Source of the DNA: Micrococcaceae bacterium UBA6021
Lineage (GTDB): Bacteria > Actinomycetota > Actinomycetes > Actinomycetales > Micrococcaceae
NCBI GenBank assembly: GCA_002427975.1
Contig: DIZT01000219.1
Coordinates: 974 to 11,080 of the forward strand
Direction: 5' to 3'
Length of the DNA: 10,107 nucleotides
Of the stretch, positions 1-5,474 are shown piece by piece. The notes below the pieces were generated by a model. That model was not told where the DNA came from. It ran no database searches and saw only the letters and a program-made list of their open reading frames with translations. The position numbers and the translations under genes were made by a program. How positions within the stretch are numbered: position 1 is the first letter of the stretch; every line of letters starts with the position of its first letter.

Positions 1-454
1 AGACCGGCGGGCCCGCATTGGACTTCAGGTTCTTCATCACCAGCGTGGACGTCAGCCGCTCAACACCAGGCAGGGACGTCAGTTCGGCGTCGTAGAAGCG
101 CTGGTAGGCGGGCAGGTCCTCGGCGATGACCTTCAGCAGGTAGTCCGGCGAGCCGAACAGCCGTTGGGCCTCCACAATATTGGGATTGTCCGCCACCCTG
201 TTCTCAAAGATTTCCATGGTGGAGCGGTCCACCTGGCGCAGCGTGACGAACACAATGGCCTCGAAACCCAGCCCGACGGCGGCCGGATCGATGTCCGCCT
301 TGTAGCCGCGGATCACTCCCGACGCCTCCAGGTCCCGGAGCCGCCGGTGGCACGGCGCCACAGTCAACCCCACCTTGGCGGCCAGCGCCGTGGCAGTCAT
401 TCGGCCATCCTCCTTGAGGTGGCGCAAGATGTTTCTGTCAATATGATCGATCAC
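1..454 (-). CDS. Lrp/AsnC-family transcriptional regulator (3' end off window)
   Basis: Not in an ORF with both ends inside the window; read from the reverse complement as 151 codons that run off the left edge. Residues about 4-52 form the AsnC-type winged helix-turn-helix, starting with the typical D-R-N-I-L-x-x-L and with a recognition helix around residues 31-43 ending in R-x-L-x-x-L-E. Residues about 66-140 form the RAM ligand-binding/oligomerisation domain, including the G-S-P-D-Y-L-L-K-V strand (101-109). The family usually has 150-165 residues, so only a short tail is missing. The start is GTG at 454: the frame is closed by a stop at 464-466, no ATG lies between, and there is no Shine-Dalgarno, which suits the leaderless promoter described separately. 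Lrp proteins bind amino acids or related ligands and often control a divergent exporter; the LysE-type gene at 559 is the likely target (inference). Confidence 0.9.
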   Translation of the reverse strand, partial: MIDHIDRNILRHLKEDGRMTATALAAKVGLTVAPCHRRLRDLEASGVIRGYKADIDPAAVGLGFEAIVFVTLRQVDRSTMEIFENRVADNPNIVEAQRLFGSPDYLLKVIAEDLPAYQRFYDAELTSLPGVERLTSTLVMKNLKSNAGPPV

Positions 455-460
455 GCAAAA

Positions 461-469
461 ATATTACCA
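461..469 (-). promoter_or_regulatory. Extended -10 promoter for a leaderless lrp-type transcript
   Basis: On the minus strand TGG-TAATAT (TGn extended -10 plus hexamer at 461-466) ends six bases before the GTG start at 454. A transcript would therefore begin at or within a base of the start codon. No -35 consensus is visible, as expected for an extended -10, and no Shine-Dalgarno precedes the GTG. Positional inference only. Confidence 0.5.
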
Positions 470-530
470 AATCTGAGCATGTGGGGGCGAAAAAGGTAAG
501 CACTTATGGTCGGGAAATCAATAAGGTTTG

Positions 531-552
531 TCCTGTACCCACCGGACAGGAG
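531..552 (+). promoter_or_regulatory. Ribosome binding site of the LysE-type gene inside a small inverted repeat
   Basis: AGGAG at 548-552 lies six bases before the ATG at 559 and decides this start over the upstream in-frame GTG at 481. The sequence TCCTGT (531-536) is the exact complement of ACAGGA (546-551) with a nine-base loop, so a six-pair hairpin could cover the ribosome binding site. The pairing is short; a regulatory role is speculative. Confidence 0.5.
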
Positions 553-558
553 CCCGCC

Positions 559-1212
559 ATGGACCCCCAGTTGTTTTTCGCCTTTGTCCTGGTGGCCGCT
601 GCCCTCGCCTGCACCCCCGGCGTGGACTGGGCCTACTCCATCGCCGCCGGGCTGCGGCAGCGCAGCTTCGTCCCCGCCGTGGCCGGACTGTGCGGCGGCT
701 ACGTCGTGCACACGGTGCTGATGGCGGCGGGCCTCGCCGCGCTGCTCAGTGGCCTGCCCGGCGTCCTGGGCTGGCTCACCGTGGCCGGCGCGGCATACCT
801 CCTGTGGCTGGGCATCAGCACGCTCCGCTCCTGGCGCGGCGCCTCCTTCAGTGCGGCAGACTCCGTCGGGAAGCCCGCCAACCAGATCCGCACCTTCCTC
901 CAAGGTATGGGCACCAGCGGCATCAACCCGAAGGGCCTGCTCTTCTTCGTGGCGTTGGTGCCGCAGTTCGTCAGCCCCGAGGCAGCCCTCCCCGTACCCG
1001 TCCAGTCCGGGCTTTTGGGCCTGACGTTTGTGCTGCTGGCCGGCACCGTCTACACCTGCGTGGCGCTGCTGGCCCGCAAACTCCTGCAGTCCCGGCCCGG
1101 CGCCGCGCGGGCCGTCACCCTGGCCAGCGGCATCATCATGATTGCCCTGGGCACAGTGCTCCTGTCAGAACAGCTGGTTCCGGTGATAATGGGGGTCACC
1201 GGGCAGGCATGA
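559..1212 (+). CDS. LysE/RhtB-family amino acid (or small metabolite) exporter
   Basis: 217 residues, normal for the family (about 205-220), with about six hydrophobic helices. The family's N-terminal signature is seen as A-C-T-P-G-V-D-W (17-24), where the usual T-P-G-P has Val in place of the second Pro. The second signature N-P-K-G-L-L-F-F-x-A-L-V-P-Q-F-V at 123-138 is intact. LysE/RhtB proteins export lysine, threonine, homoserine, leucine or similar compounds across the inner membrane by proton antiport; the substrate cannot be read from sequence. Start at ATG 559 is backed by AGGAG six bases upstream; the open frame back to GTG 481 lacks hydrophobic or conserved residues. It diverges from an Lrp/AsnC gene, the standard partner that senses the amino acid and activates export. 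It converges on the SnoaL-like gene with 27 bases between. Confidence 0.9.
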   Translation: MDPQLFFAFVLVAAALACTPGVDWAYSIAAGLRQRSFVPAVAGLCGGYVVHTVLMAAGLAALLSGLPGVLGWLTVAGAAYLLWLGISTLRSWRGASFSAADSVGKPANQIRTFLQGMGTSGINPKGLLFFVALVPQFVSPEAALPVPVQSGLLGLTFVLLAGTVYTCVALLARKLLQSRPGAARAVTLASGIIMIALGTVLLSEQLVPVIMGVTGQA

Positions 1213-1228
1213 CGCCGCGCCCAGGCAC

Positions 1229-1253
1229 AGCGCAAAGACTCAGGCCTTGCGCT
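1229..1253. terminator. Possible shared terminator hairpin at a convergent gene junction
   Basis: AGCGCAA (1229-1235) pairs exactly with TTGCGCT (1247-1253) around an 11-base loop, placed between the LysE-type gene and the end of the SnoaL-like gene. In minus-strand RNA two more pairs (a G-U and a G-C) can form. It overlaps the last codons of the SnoaL-like gene and has no U-tract, so it is a weak candidate. Confidence 0.3.
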
Positions 1254-1599
1254 CCATGAACCATTCCGTGAACTCCGATGCCCGCCCGTCCGGTTCCAGG
1301 CGGATCACCCACAGGTTGTCGTAGCCGGGACGGTCACCGAGGTAGCGCGTGAAACCCTGCACAAAGGCCAGCCCGCCGTCGGCCCCCAACACTGACCAGT
1401 CAAAGGTCCAATCCTCGGGTTCGTCCCGCGCCTCCAGCCAGCGGTCCACAATCTGCTCTCGCCCCCGCCACGGATCCTTGTCGTGCGGACGGGTGGCGTA
1501 CACGGCTTCCTCGGTGAACAGCGCCCGGATATCGTCGGGTTCATTGGTGGTCCACGCCGCGATGTACTTCTCCATCCAGGACCGGACTGCGTCGCTCAT
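1240..1599 (-). CDS. SnoaL-like / NTF2-like small protein
   Basis: 119 residues, a usual size for the SnoaL/NTF2 cone fold. The N-terminal helix pattern (W-M-E-K-Y-I-A-A-W, 8-16), followed by D-I-R-A-L-F-T-E-E-A-V-Y (23-34), then P-W-R-G-R-E-Q-I-V-D-R-W (43-54), and a closing strand with W-V-I-R-L-E-P-D-G-R (97-106) is the standard order for polyketide-cyclase-like or limonene-epoxide-hydrolase-like NTF2 proteins. The chemistry is unknown: such proteins may be enzymes or ligand binders. The ATG at 1599 is chosen because GGAG motifs precede it (1602-1605 and, better placed, 1612-1615); the longer frame back to 1791 is low-complexity and overlaps the next gene. It lies 91 bases downstream of the TPR-like gene on the same strand and could be co-transcribed, or it could stand alone. 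Confidence 0.85.
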   Translation of the reverse strand: MSDAVRSWMEKYIAAWTTNEPDDIRALFTEEAVYATRPHDKDPWRGREQIVDRWLEARDEPEDWTFDWSVLGADGGLAFVQGFTRYLGDRPGYDNLWVIRLEPDGRASEFTEWFMERKA

Positions 1600-1690
1600 G
1601 CCTCCGTTGTACTCCGGGGCGGCCGGGTCCACAAGGCAAGACCACAAAGGCAGTCCACGAACCCAGGGCGAATGGGCTAAGTCCCGAAGC

Positions 1691-2656
1691 TCATTTTCCG
1701 TCCAGGTTTTCCCACTCCTGCTCCCACAGCCGGCGTTCGTCGACGTCCTTCCGGATGACTTCGAAGGTTTCCAGCTCCGCCGGCCGGCCACGGAGCCAGT
1801 CCCGCGGATTGAGGGATTTGCGGCCGTTGTCCAGTACCAGCAGCGCCCGGTCGGTCAGCGCGTCATTGCGGAGTACGACGTCCGTTTTCCGACGACGGAG
1901 CACCTCCTTCAGCGCCTCCTGCGCCTTCGCGTGGGCGCCGAGCCGCCGCAGCGCACGCCCGCGGAGCAACAGCAGTGCCGCCGACAGGTCATCAGAGTTC
2001 AGCAGCCCTTCGGTCCAGATCACCACTTCCTTGTCGCGCCCCAATGCGAAGGCCAGCGCACAGCGCGCCAGCGCCGACGGCAACGACGGCGGCAGCCCGG
2101 CCACGGTCTGCAGCGCGGCTTCCAGCTGTCCTGTCTCCCGCAAGGAGTGCGACAGGGCCAGGAAGACCGATTCCTGGCTGAACAGCACGGGGACTTCGAT
2201 GCGCTCGGCAACCTCCACCCGGGTGACCACACGCGTAAGGTACGTGGCGGCATACTGGTTGGCGTCGTCGTCGTTCCTGGTGGACAGGCCGCGCTGGAGC
2301 AGTTCGGAAGCGCGCAGGTAGCCGCCGTGCTGGTACGCCAGGAGGCCGGCCATGACGGAGCAGAGCCCCGCCCAGCCCGGATAGGTGCGGCCCAGGGCGA
2401 TGAGCCGCTCCGGTTCCTTGCTGCTGAAGATGGCCTCATGCACGGCTTTGGCCGCTTTTCCGGGCATCCGCTTGAGCCTGGGAAGCTCGCCGTCCACGGC
2501 GATCAGCGCGGCGTCCCGGCCGCCCAGCACACCGTGAATCAGCCCGCCCACGCTGCCGGCCAGCTCCCGGACAGGGGTCTGCAGCTGGACGTTCCCGAAC
2601 GGTGTCAGGTCGCGGGCGTCCCGGTAGATCGGTCCTCTGGCATCCCCCACGGTCAT
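1691..2656 (-). CDS. Hypothetical helical-repeat (TPR-like) protein
   Basis: 321 residues, soluble, with no signal peptide or membrane helix. I do not recognise a named family. Several helix pairs have TPR-like spacing, with small residues packed against large hydrophobics: about 97-125 (A-G-L-L-A-Y-Q-H-G-G-Y-L-R-A-S-E-L-L), 163-187 (L-A-L-S-H-S-L-R-E-T-G-Q-L-E-A-A-L) and 227-256 (L-R-G-R-A-L-R-R-L-G-A-H-A-K-A-Q-E-A-L). TPR solenoids usually serve as protein-binding scaffolds. The C-terminus is charged and Trp-rich (W-E-Q-E-W-E, 311-316). The start is either ATG at 2656 or GTG at 2650: GGAGAG lies only two bases before the ATG but eight before the GTG, so the GTG may be the used codon. It follows the DUF456 gene by 22 bases, suggesting one transcript. 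Confidence 0.75.
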   Translation of the reverse strand: MTVGDARGPIYRDARDLTPFGNVQLQTPVRELAGSVGGLIHGVLGGRDAALIAVDGELPRLKRMPGKAAKAVHEAIFSSKEPERLIALGRTYPGWAGLCSVMAGLLAYQHGGYLRASELLQRGLSTRNDDDANQYAATYLTRVVTRVEVAERIEVPVLFSQESVFLALSHSLRETGQLEAALQTVAGLPPSLPSALARCALAFALGRDKEVVIWTEGLLNSDDLSAALLLLRGRALRRLGAHAKAQEALKEVLRRRKTDVVLRNDALTDRALLVLDNGRKSLNPRDWLRGRPAELETFEVIRKDVDERRLWEQEWENLDGK

Positions 2657-2678
2657 CTCTCCATGCTACGTGGCCGAC

Positions 2679-3179
2679 CTACGTGGCGGCGGCGACCCAG
2701 AGCCCGATCACCCAGGTGCTGGCCGCCAGGCACGCCAGCCCGAACTCCACCAGCATGCCCAAGCCGGTGGCCTTCAGGGCTGCCCAGCTGGTGGACGCTG
2801 CCGTGCCGAGGTTCCGGGTGCGGAGGAATTCGCTGAGCAGCAGGCCCGCGGCAAAACCCACAAATAGCCCCACCACCGGGATGATGAACATGCCGGCCAC
2901 GCCCGCCACCAGGCCGATCACGACGCTGCGGTTGGGGATGCTGTGCTGCCTGAGTTTCCGTCCGGTCAGCACCGCACTGGCGGCCATACCGGCCAGCACA
3001 AACACCATGCCCACCGCGAAGACCACCCAGCCCACCGTTCCGGCGCCGCCCCAGATGGCCCACGCCAGCAGGCTGAGCGCAATCAGGACGCTGCCGGGCA
3101 GGATCGGGATGATGGTGCCCGCCACCCCCACCAGGATCGCCAGGCCGCACAGGATGCTCACCACGGTTTCGGAGGTCAT
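2679..3179 (-). CDS. DUF456 family membrane protein
   Basis: 166 residues, almost wholly hydrophobic with four to six predicted membrane helices. The pattern matches the DUF456 family: an N-terminal helix leading to G-T-I-I-P-I-L-P-G (21-29), a Trp/Gly-rich middle, a cytoplasmic basic loop (G-R-K-L-R-Q, 73-78), and the Gly-rich G-M-F-I-I-P-V-V-G-L-F-V-G-F-A-A-G run (96-112) ending in L-S-E-F (115-118). The function of DUF456 is not known; the Gly-zipper-like helices suggest tight packing in the membrane. The ATG at 3179 has no good Shine-Dalgarno; instead a TAAACT hexamer sits seven bases upstream, pointing to a leaderless message. The TPR-like gene follows 22 bases later and is probably on the same transcript. 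Confidence 0.88.
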   Translation of the reverse strand: MTSETVVSILCGLAILVGVAGTIIPILPGSVLIALSLLAWAIWGGAGTVGWVVFAVGMVFVLAGMAASAVLTGRKLRQHSIPNRSVVIGLVAGVAGMFIIPVVGLFVGFAAGLLLSEFLRTRNLGTAASTSWAALKATGLGMLVEFGLACLAASTWVIGLWVAAAT

Positions 3180-3186
3180 GAGCCCC

Positions 3187-3192
3187 AGTTTA
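3187..3192 (-). promoter_or_regulatory. Candidate -10 element for a leaderless DUF456 transcript
   Basis: TAAACT on the minus strand ends seven bases before the ATG at 3179, the distance at which transcription would begin on or next to the A of the ATG. No -35 consensus is visible 16-18 bases upstream. This matches a common actinobacterial arrangement but is a positional inference. Confidence 0.45.
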
Positions 3193-3200
3193 GGGTGGCC

Positions 3201-3229
3201 CGGCGGTCAGCTGCGCAGCTTCACCGCCG
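3201..3229 (-). terminator. Stem-loop after the malic enzyme gene, without U-tract
   Basis: CGGCGGT (3201-3207) is the exact complement of ACCGCCG (3223-3229). Between them lies the perfect 12-base palindrome AGCTGCGCAGCT (3209-3220), which can extend the stem. It begins about 32 bases past the malic enzyme stop and ahead of the DUF456 promoter, where a terminator is expected. No run of T follows on the minus strand, so it may be a U-less terminator or a 3'-end stabiliser. Confidence 0.5.
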
Positions 3230-3261
3230 TCGGGCGTTGTGTCAGGTTGTGGCTGCGGAGG

Positions 3262-4461
3262 TTACCCGGCTTCCACGGCGGCGGCGACGGCGGCCGTCAC
3301 TGCCGGGGCAACGCGCGGATCCAGCGGGCTGGGCACGATGTAGTCCACCGAAAGGTCTGCTTCGGCGAGTTCCGCGATGGCGCGGGCCGCGGCCAGCTTC
3401 ATGGCGGGCGTGATCCGGCGGGCACCGGCGTCCAGCGCGCCGCGGAAGATTCCGGGGAAGGCCAGTACGTTGTTGATCTGGTTGGGGAAGTCGCTGCGGC
3501 CGGTGGCCACGACGGCGGCGTATTTGGTGGCCACCTCGGGCAGGACTTCGGGATCCGGGTTGGAGAGGGCGAACACGATGGAGTCGGCGTTCATCAGCTT
3601 AAGGTGGGCCTCGTCCAGCTTCGAGGAGGAAACCCCGATGAACACGTCAGCGCCGAGGAGCGCTTCGCCGGGGCCTCCCGTGACCCCGCGGGGGTTGCTG
3701 CGCTGCGCCATCTGGGACTTCTTGCTCTGCGGGTCGGCGGCAATGTCGGCCCGCTCGCGGTTGATGACGCCCTTGGAGTCGAGCAGGACAACATCCGTGA
3801 TGCCGGCAGCAAGCAGGATTTCGGCGACGGCGATGCCCGCGGCTCCGGCCCCGGAAACCACCACGCGGAGGCCCGCGAGCTCGCGGCCGGTGACCTTGGC
3901 GGCATTGGTCAGCGCTGCGAGGACCACAACGGCGGTGCCGTGCTGGTCATCGTGCATCACCGGGCAGTCCAGGGCCTCGATGAGCTTCTCTTCCAGCTCG
4001 AAGCAACGGGGGGCCGAGATGTCCTCCAGGTTGACCGCGCCGAAGCTGGGGCGAAGACGGACCAGGGTTTCGACAATCTCATCAACGTCCGTGGTGTTCA
4101 GGACCAGGGGAATGGAATCCAGCTCGCCGAAGGTCTTGAACAGGGCGGACTTGCCCTCCATGACAGGCAGTGAGGCGGCGGCGCCGATGTTGCCCAGCCC
4201 CAGCACAGCGGTGCCGTCGCTGACCACAACCACCAGGCGCTGCGCCCAGGTGAGGGTCTTGGCGAGTTCCGGGTTGTTGTGGATGGCGCGGCTGACTTCG
4301 GCCACACCGGGGGTGTAGGCGATGGACAGGTCACGTTTGTTGGACAGCGGGACCGTGCTGGTGACCGAAAGCTTGCCGCCCTGGTGGGCGTCGAAGATCT
4401 CAGCTTCGCTCAGGGCAGTCGCTGCTGAATTGTCGGTGGGTGCGATTACGTCAATGGACAC
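3262..4461 (-). CDS. NAD(P)-dependent malic enzyme (malate to pyruvate + CO2)
   Basis: 399 residues, the size of the short bacterial malic enzymes. Oxidatively decarboxylates L-malate to pyruvate in the cytosol, linking the TCA cycle to the pyruvate node. Visible motifs: Y-T-P-G-V (49-53, catalytic Tyr), M-E-G-K (101-104, general-base Lys), N-L-E-D (144-147, metal-binding Glu-Asp), H-D-D-Q-H-G (170-175, third metal ligand), the Rossmann loop G-A-G-A-A-G (204-209), L-S-N-P-D-P (299-304) and the F-P-N-Q-I-N-N-V-L-A-F-P-G-I-F-R-G block (325-341). Asp228 ends the second beta strand of the cofactor fold, which favours NAD over NADP (family inference). The GTG at 4461 is chosen because AGGAG (4470-4474) lies eight bases upstream and the malic fold begins soon after; the in-frame extension to ATG 4698 is not family-like. 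No fused phosphotransacetylase domain is present. Confidence 0.95.
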   Translation of the reverse strand: MSIDVIAPTDNSAATALSEAEIFDAHQGGKLSVTSTVPLSNKRDLSIAYTPGVAEVSRAIHNNPELAKTLTWAQRLVVVVSDGTAVLGLGNIGAAASLPVMEGKSALFKTFGELDSIPLVLNTTDVDEIVETLVRLRPSFGAVNLEDISAPRCFELEEKLIEALDCPVMHDDQHGTAVVVLAALTNAAKVTGRELAGLRVVVSGAGAAGIAVAEILLAAGITDVVLLDSKGVINRERADIAADPQSKKSQMAQRSNPRGVTGGPGEALLGADVFIGVSSSKLDEAHLKLMNADSIVFALSNPDPEVLPEVATKYAAVVATGRSDFPNQINNVLAFPGIFRGALDAGARRITPAMKLAAARAIAELAEADLSVDYIVPSPLDPRVAPAVTAAVAAAVEAG

Positions 4462-4542
4462 GTCGTTGTCTCCTGGGGCTAGCCGTGGGCGCACGGCGCA
4501 GAAAGGCTCAAGCACAGGAAGGCTCAAGGGGTGGAATTCGTG

Positions 4543-4580
4543 GCTTCTTGGGCCCAGAGGTGGCGGGCCCGGTGTGAAGC
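4543..4580 (-). other. Potential hairpin in the malic enzyme leader
   Basis: GCTTC (4543-4547) pairs with GAAGC (4576-4580), and GGGCCC at 4550-4555 pairs with GGGCCC at 4565-4570, with a nine-base loop between and an uneven internal loop. It lies about 80 bases upstream of the GTG start. I know of no riboswitch class with this shape; a role is unproven. Confidence 0.35.
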
Positions 4581-4581
4581 A

Positions 4582-4601
4582 CTTGCAGATGCTTGCAGAT
4601 G
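4582..4601. repeat. Two exact tandem copies of a 10-base unit
   Basis: CTTGCAGATG occurs at 4582-4591 and again at 4592-4601 with no change. It lies in the non-coding leader of the malic enzyme gene, next to the hairpin at 4543-4580. It could be a slippage duplication that changes in copy number between strains. Confidence 0.7.
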
Positions 4602-4705
4602 CGGGTTGCCAGCCACTCCGGTCCTGCAATGATAAACAGCGCAGGCGGGTAGAAACGTGCAATAAGTCGTCCACGGCCGTGCTAAATCGTTTAATCAAGC
4701 ACTTT

Positions 4706-4721
4706 TGTGAGTCACGTCACG
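4706..4721. promoter_or_regulatory. CRP/GlxR-like binding site upstream of malic enzyme
   Basis: TGTGA (4706-4710), six bases, then TCACG (4717-4721): this fits the CRP-family consensus TGTGA-N6-TCACA at nine of ten fixed positions. In actinobacteria GlxR-type cAMP-responsive proteins use almost the same half-sites. The centre is not the preferred TA step, so affinity may be moderate. It lies about 245 bases upstream of the GTG. Confidence 0.45.
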
Positions 4722-4745
4722 GCATAAAGACGTATTTATTGGCAG

Positions 4746-4761
4746 ATTGGTCTAGACCAGT
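4746..4761. promoter_or_regulatory. DasR-type (dre-like) operator
   Basis: ATTGGTCTAGACCAGT contains the perfect 12-base palindrome TGGTCTAGACCA (4748-4759). The consensus dre site of the GntR/HutC regulator DasR in Streptomyces, as I recall it, is ACTGGTCTAGACCACT; 14 of 16 positions agree. It touches the stop codon of the tetR gene and lies upstream of the malic enzyme, the only gene it could serve from this side. DasR-like repressors release DNA when amino-sugar phosphates accumulate. No DasR gene is in the window. Confidence 0.65.
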
Positions 4762-5369
4762 TACGCCGATAGGTGCGCCGCACGGGCCCCGGAAGCCACC
4801 GGAGCAAGCAGCGTACAGGCCTTTTTGAGGTCCTCTTCGGCCTCGAAGAGCGAGAGCCGGCGATTGCGGACGGACTGGACCAGACCAGTGACCGTCAGCA
4901 GCAGCACCCGGGCCGCTACGGCGTCGTCGGAGGCGGTGGTCACCGCCGTTTCGCTCAGGGCATCGATCTCGTGCAGGAGTGCCGTGGTGTCCTTGTCCTT
5001 CAGGTACACGCTGCGGCTGAGGCATTGCTCGACGGCGGGCTGCATAACCCGCATGTGGAAGATCTCCATGACCACTCCGGTGAGGGCGCGGCCGCCGAAG
5101 CTGGCCGCTGACGTGCGGGCCCGGGCCTGGAGCTCGTCCAGCTGCTGGCAGTACAGGGACAGCATCAGGTGGGTGGCGGTGGGGAAAAACCGGTAGACGG
5201 TGCCCAGCGGCACGCCGGACTTTTCCGAAATTTCCGCGAGGTCCACTGACTCCAGCCCCTTGCGGGCAAACCCGCTGGCAGACTCAAGGATGCGCGCGTA
5301 GCGCAGCCGCTGACGCGGCGTGGAGGGCCGGGCGGCCATGGGCGGATGGGCTGAAAAGGTCTCGGGCAT
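4761..5369 (-). CDS. TetR-family transcriptional regulator
   Basis: 202 residues, typical for the family. An N-terminal arm of about 20 residues is followed by the TetR DNA-binding domain at about 22-68: A-R-I-L-E-S-A helix, then D-L-A-E-I-S-E-K-S-G-V-P-L-G-T-V-Y-R-F-F-P (43-63), the helix-turn-helix with the family's G-x-x-Y-x-x-F. The rest (about 75-190) is a helical ligand/dimer domain; its layout reminds me of the KstR-like subgroup, but this is a weak impression. Start at ATG 5369 has only a poor Shine-Dalgarno; ATG 5339 has none. The gene follows the MFS transporter by 103 bases and has its own candidate promoter, so it may regulate that transporter, itself, or both. The ligand is unknown. 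Confidence 0.9.
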   Translation of the reverse strand: MPETFSAHPPMAARPSTPRQRLRYARILESASGFARKGLESVDLAEISEKSGVPLGTVYRFFPTATHLMLSLYCQQLDELQARARTSAASFGGRALTGVVMEIFHMRVMQPAVEQCLSRSVYLKDKDTTALLHEIDALSETAVTTASDDAVAARVLLLTVTGLVQSVRNRRLSLFEAEEDLKKACTLLAPVASGARAAHLSA

Positions 5370-5410
5370 CAGGATTCCGGGGTTGTGTTCCTATGGTGCA
5401 GCAGCAGGGA

Positions 5411-5418
5411 GAGTACTC
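5411..5418. promoter_or_regulatory. Palindrome in the tetR leader, possible operator
   Basis: GAGTACTC is a perfect 8-base palindrome flanked by GGGA on the left and ATCCC on the right, making a longer near-palindrome with one extra base. It lies between the candidate tetR promoter and the tetR start, where an autoregulatory operator would act as a roadblock. Short; low confidence. Confidence 0.25.
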
Positions 5419-5445
5419 ATCCCATGCCGCCTGCAGTCCGCCTCA

Positions 5446-5474
5446 ACTATACGACACGCTTTCCTGGCGCAATT
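5446..5474 (-). promoter_or_regulatory. Candidate promoter of the tetR gene
   Basis: Minus strand: AATTGC (5469-5474) as a weak -35 and TATAGT (5446-5451) as a good -10, separated by 17 bases. It starts at the last codon of the MFS gene and would give a leader of about 70 bases. The -10 is the convincing part. Confidence 0.45.

Larger units (their letters stand above)
4462..4760 (-). other. Malic enzyme 5' region (299 bases, no gene)
   Basis: Holds, in minus-strand order: a dre-like palindrome (4746-4761), a CRP/GlxR-like site (4706-4721), an A+T-richer stretch (about 4680-4740) where the promoter most likely lies, a 10-base tandem repeat (4582-4601), a hairpin (4543-4580) and the AGGAG ribosome binding site (4470-4474). 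A weak promoter guess is GTGACT (4710-4715 complement) with TAAACG (4688-4693 complement) 16 bases apart. If so, the leader is roughly 220 bases. The frame upstream of the GTG is open to 4698 but encodes nothing recognisable. Confidence 0.5.

Noticed and set aside
1349..2836. 495-codon plus-strand open frame
   Set aside because: Antisense to the SnoaL-like and TPR-like genes; Gln/Arg/Pro-rich shadow with no family features.
2602..4173. 523-codon plus-strand open frame across DUF456 and malic enzyme
   Set aside because: Antisense to two well-supported genes, no recognisable domain and biased composition.
4462..4698. 79-residue N-terminal extension of the malic enzyme
   Set aside because: No Shine-Dalgarno, Pro/Leu/Ser-rich and unlike the family, while GTG 4461 has AGGAG at the right distance.
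4874..4889. Second dre-like sequence ACTGGACCAGACCAGT
   Set aside because: 13 of 16 matches to the remembered consensus, but the core palindrome is broken and it lies within tetR coding sequence; probably chance.
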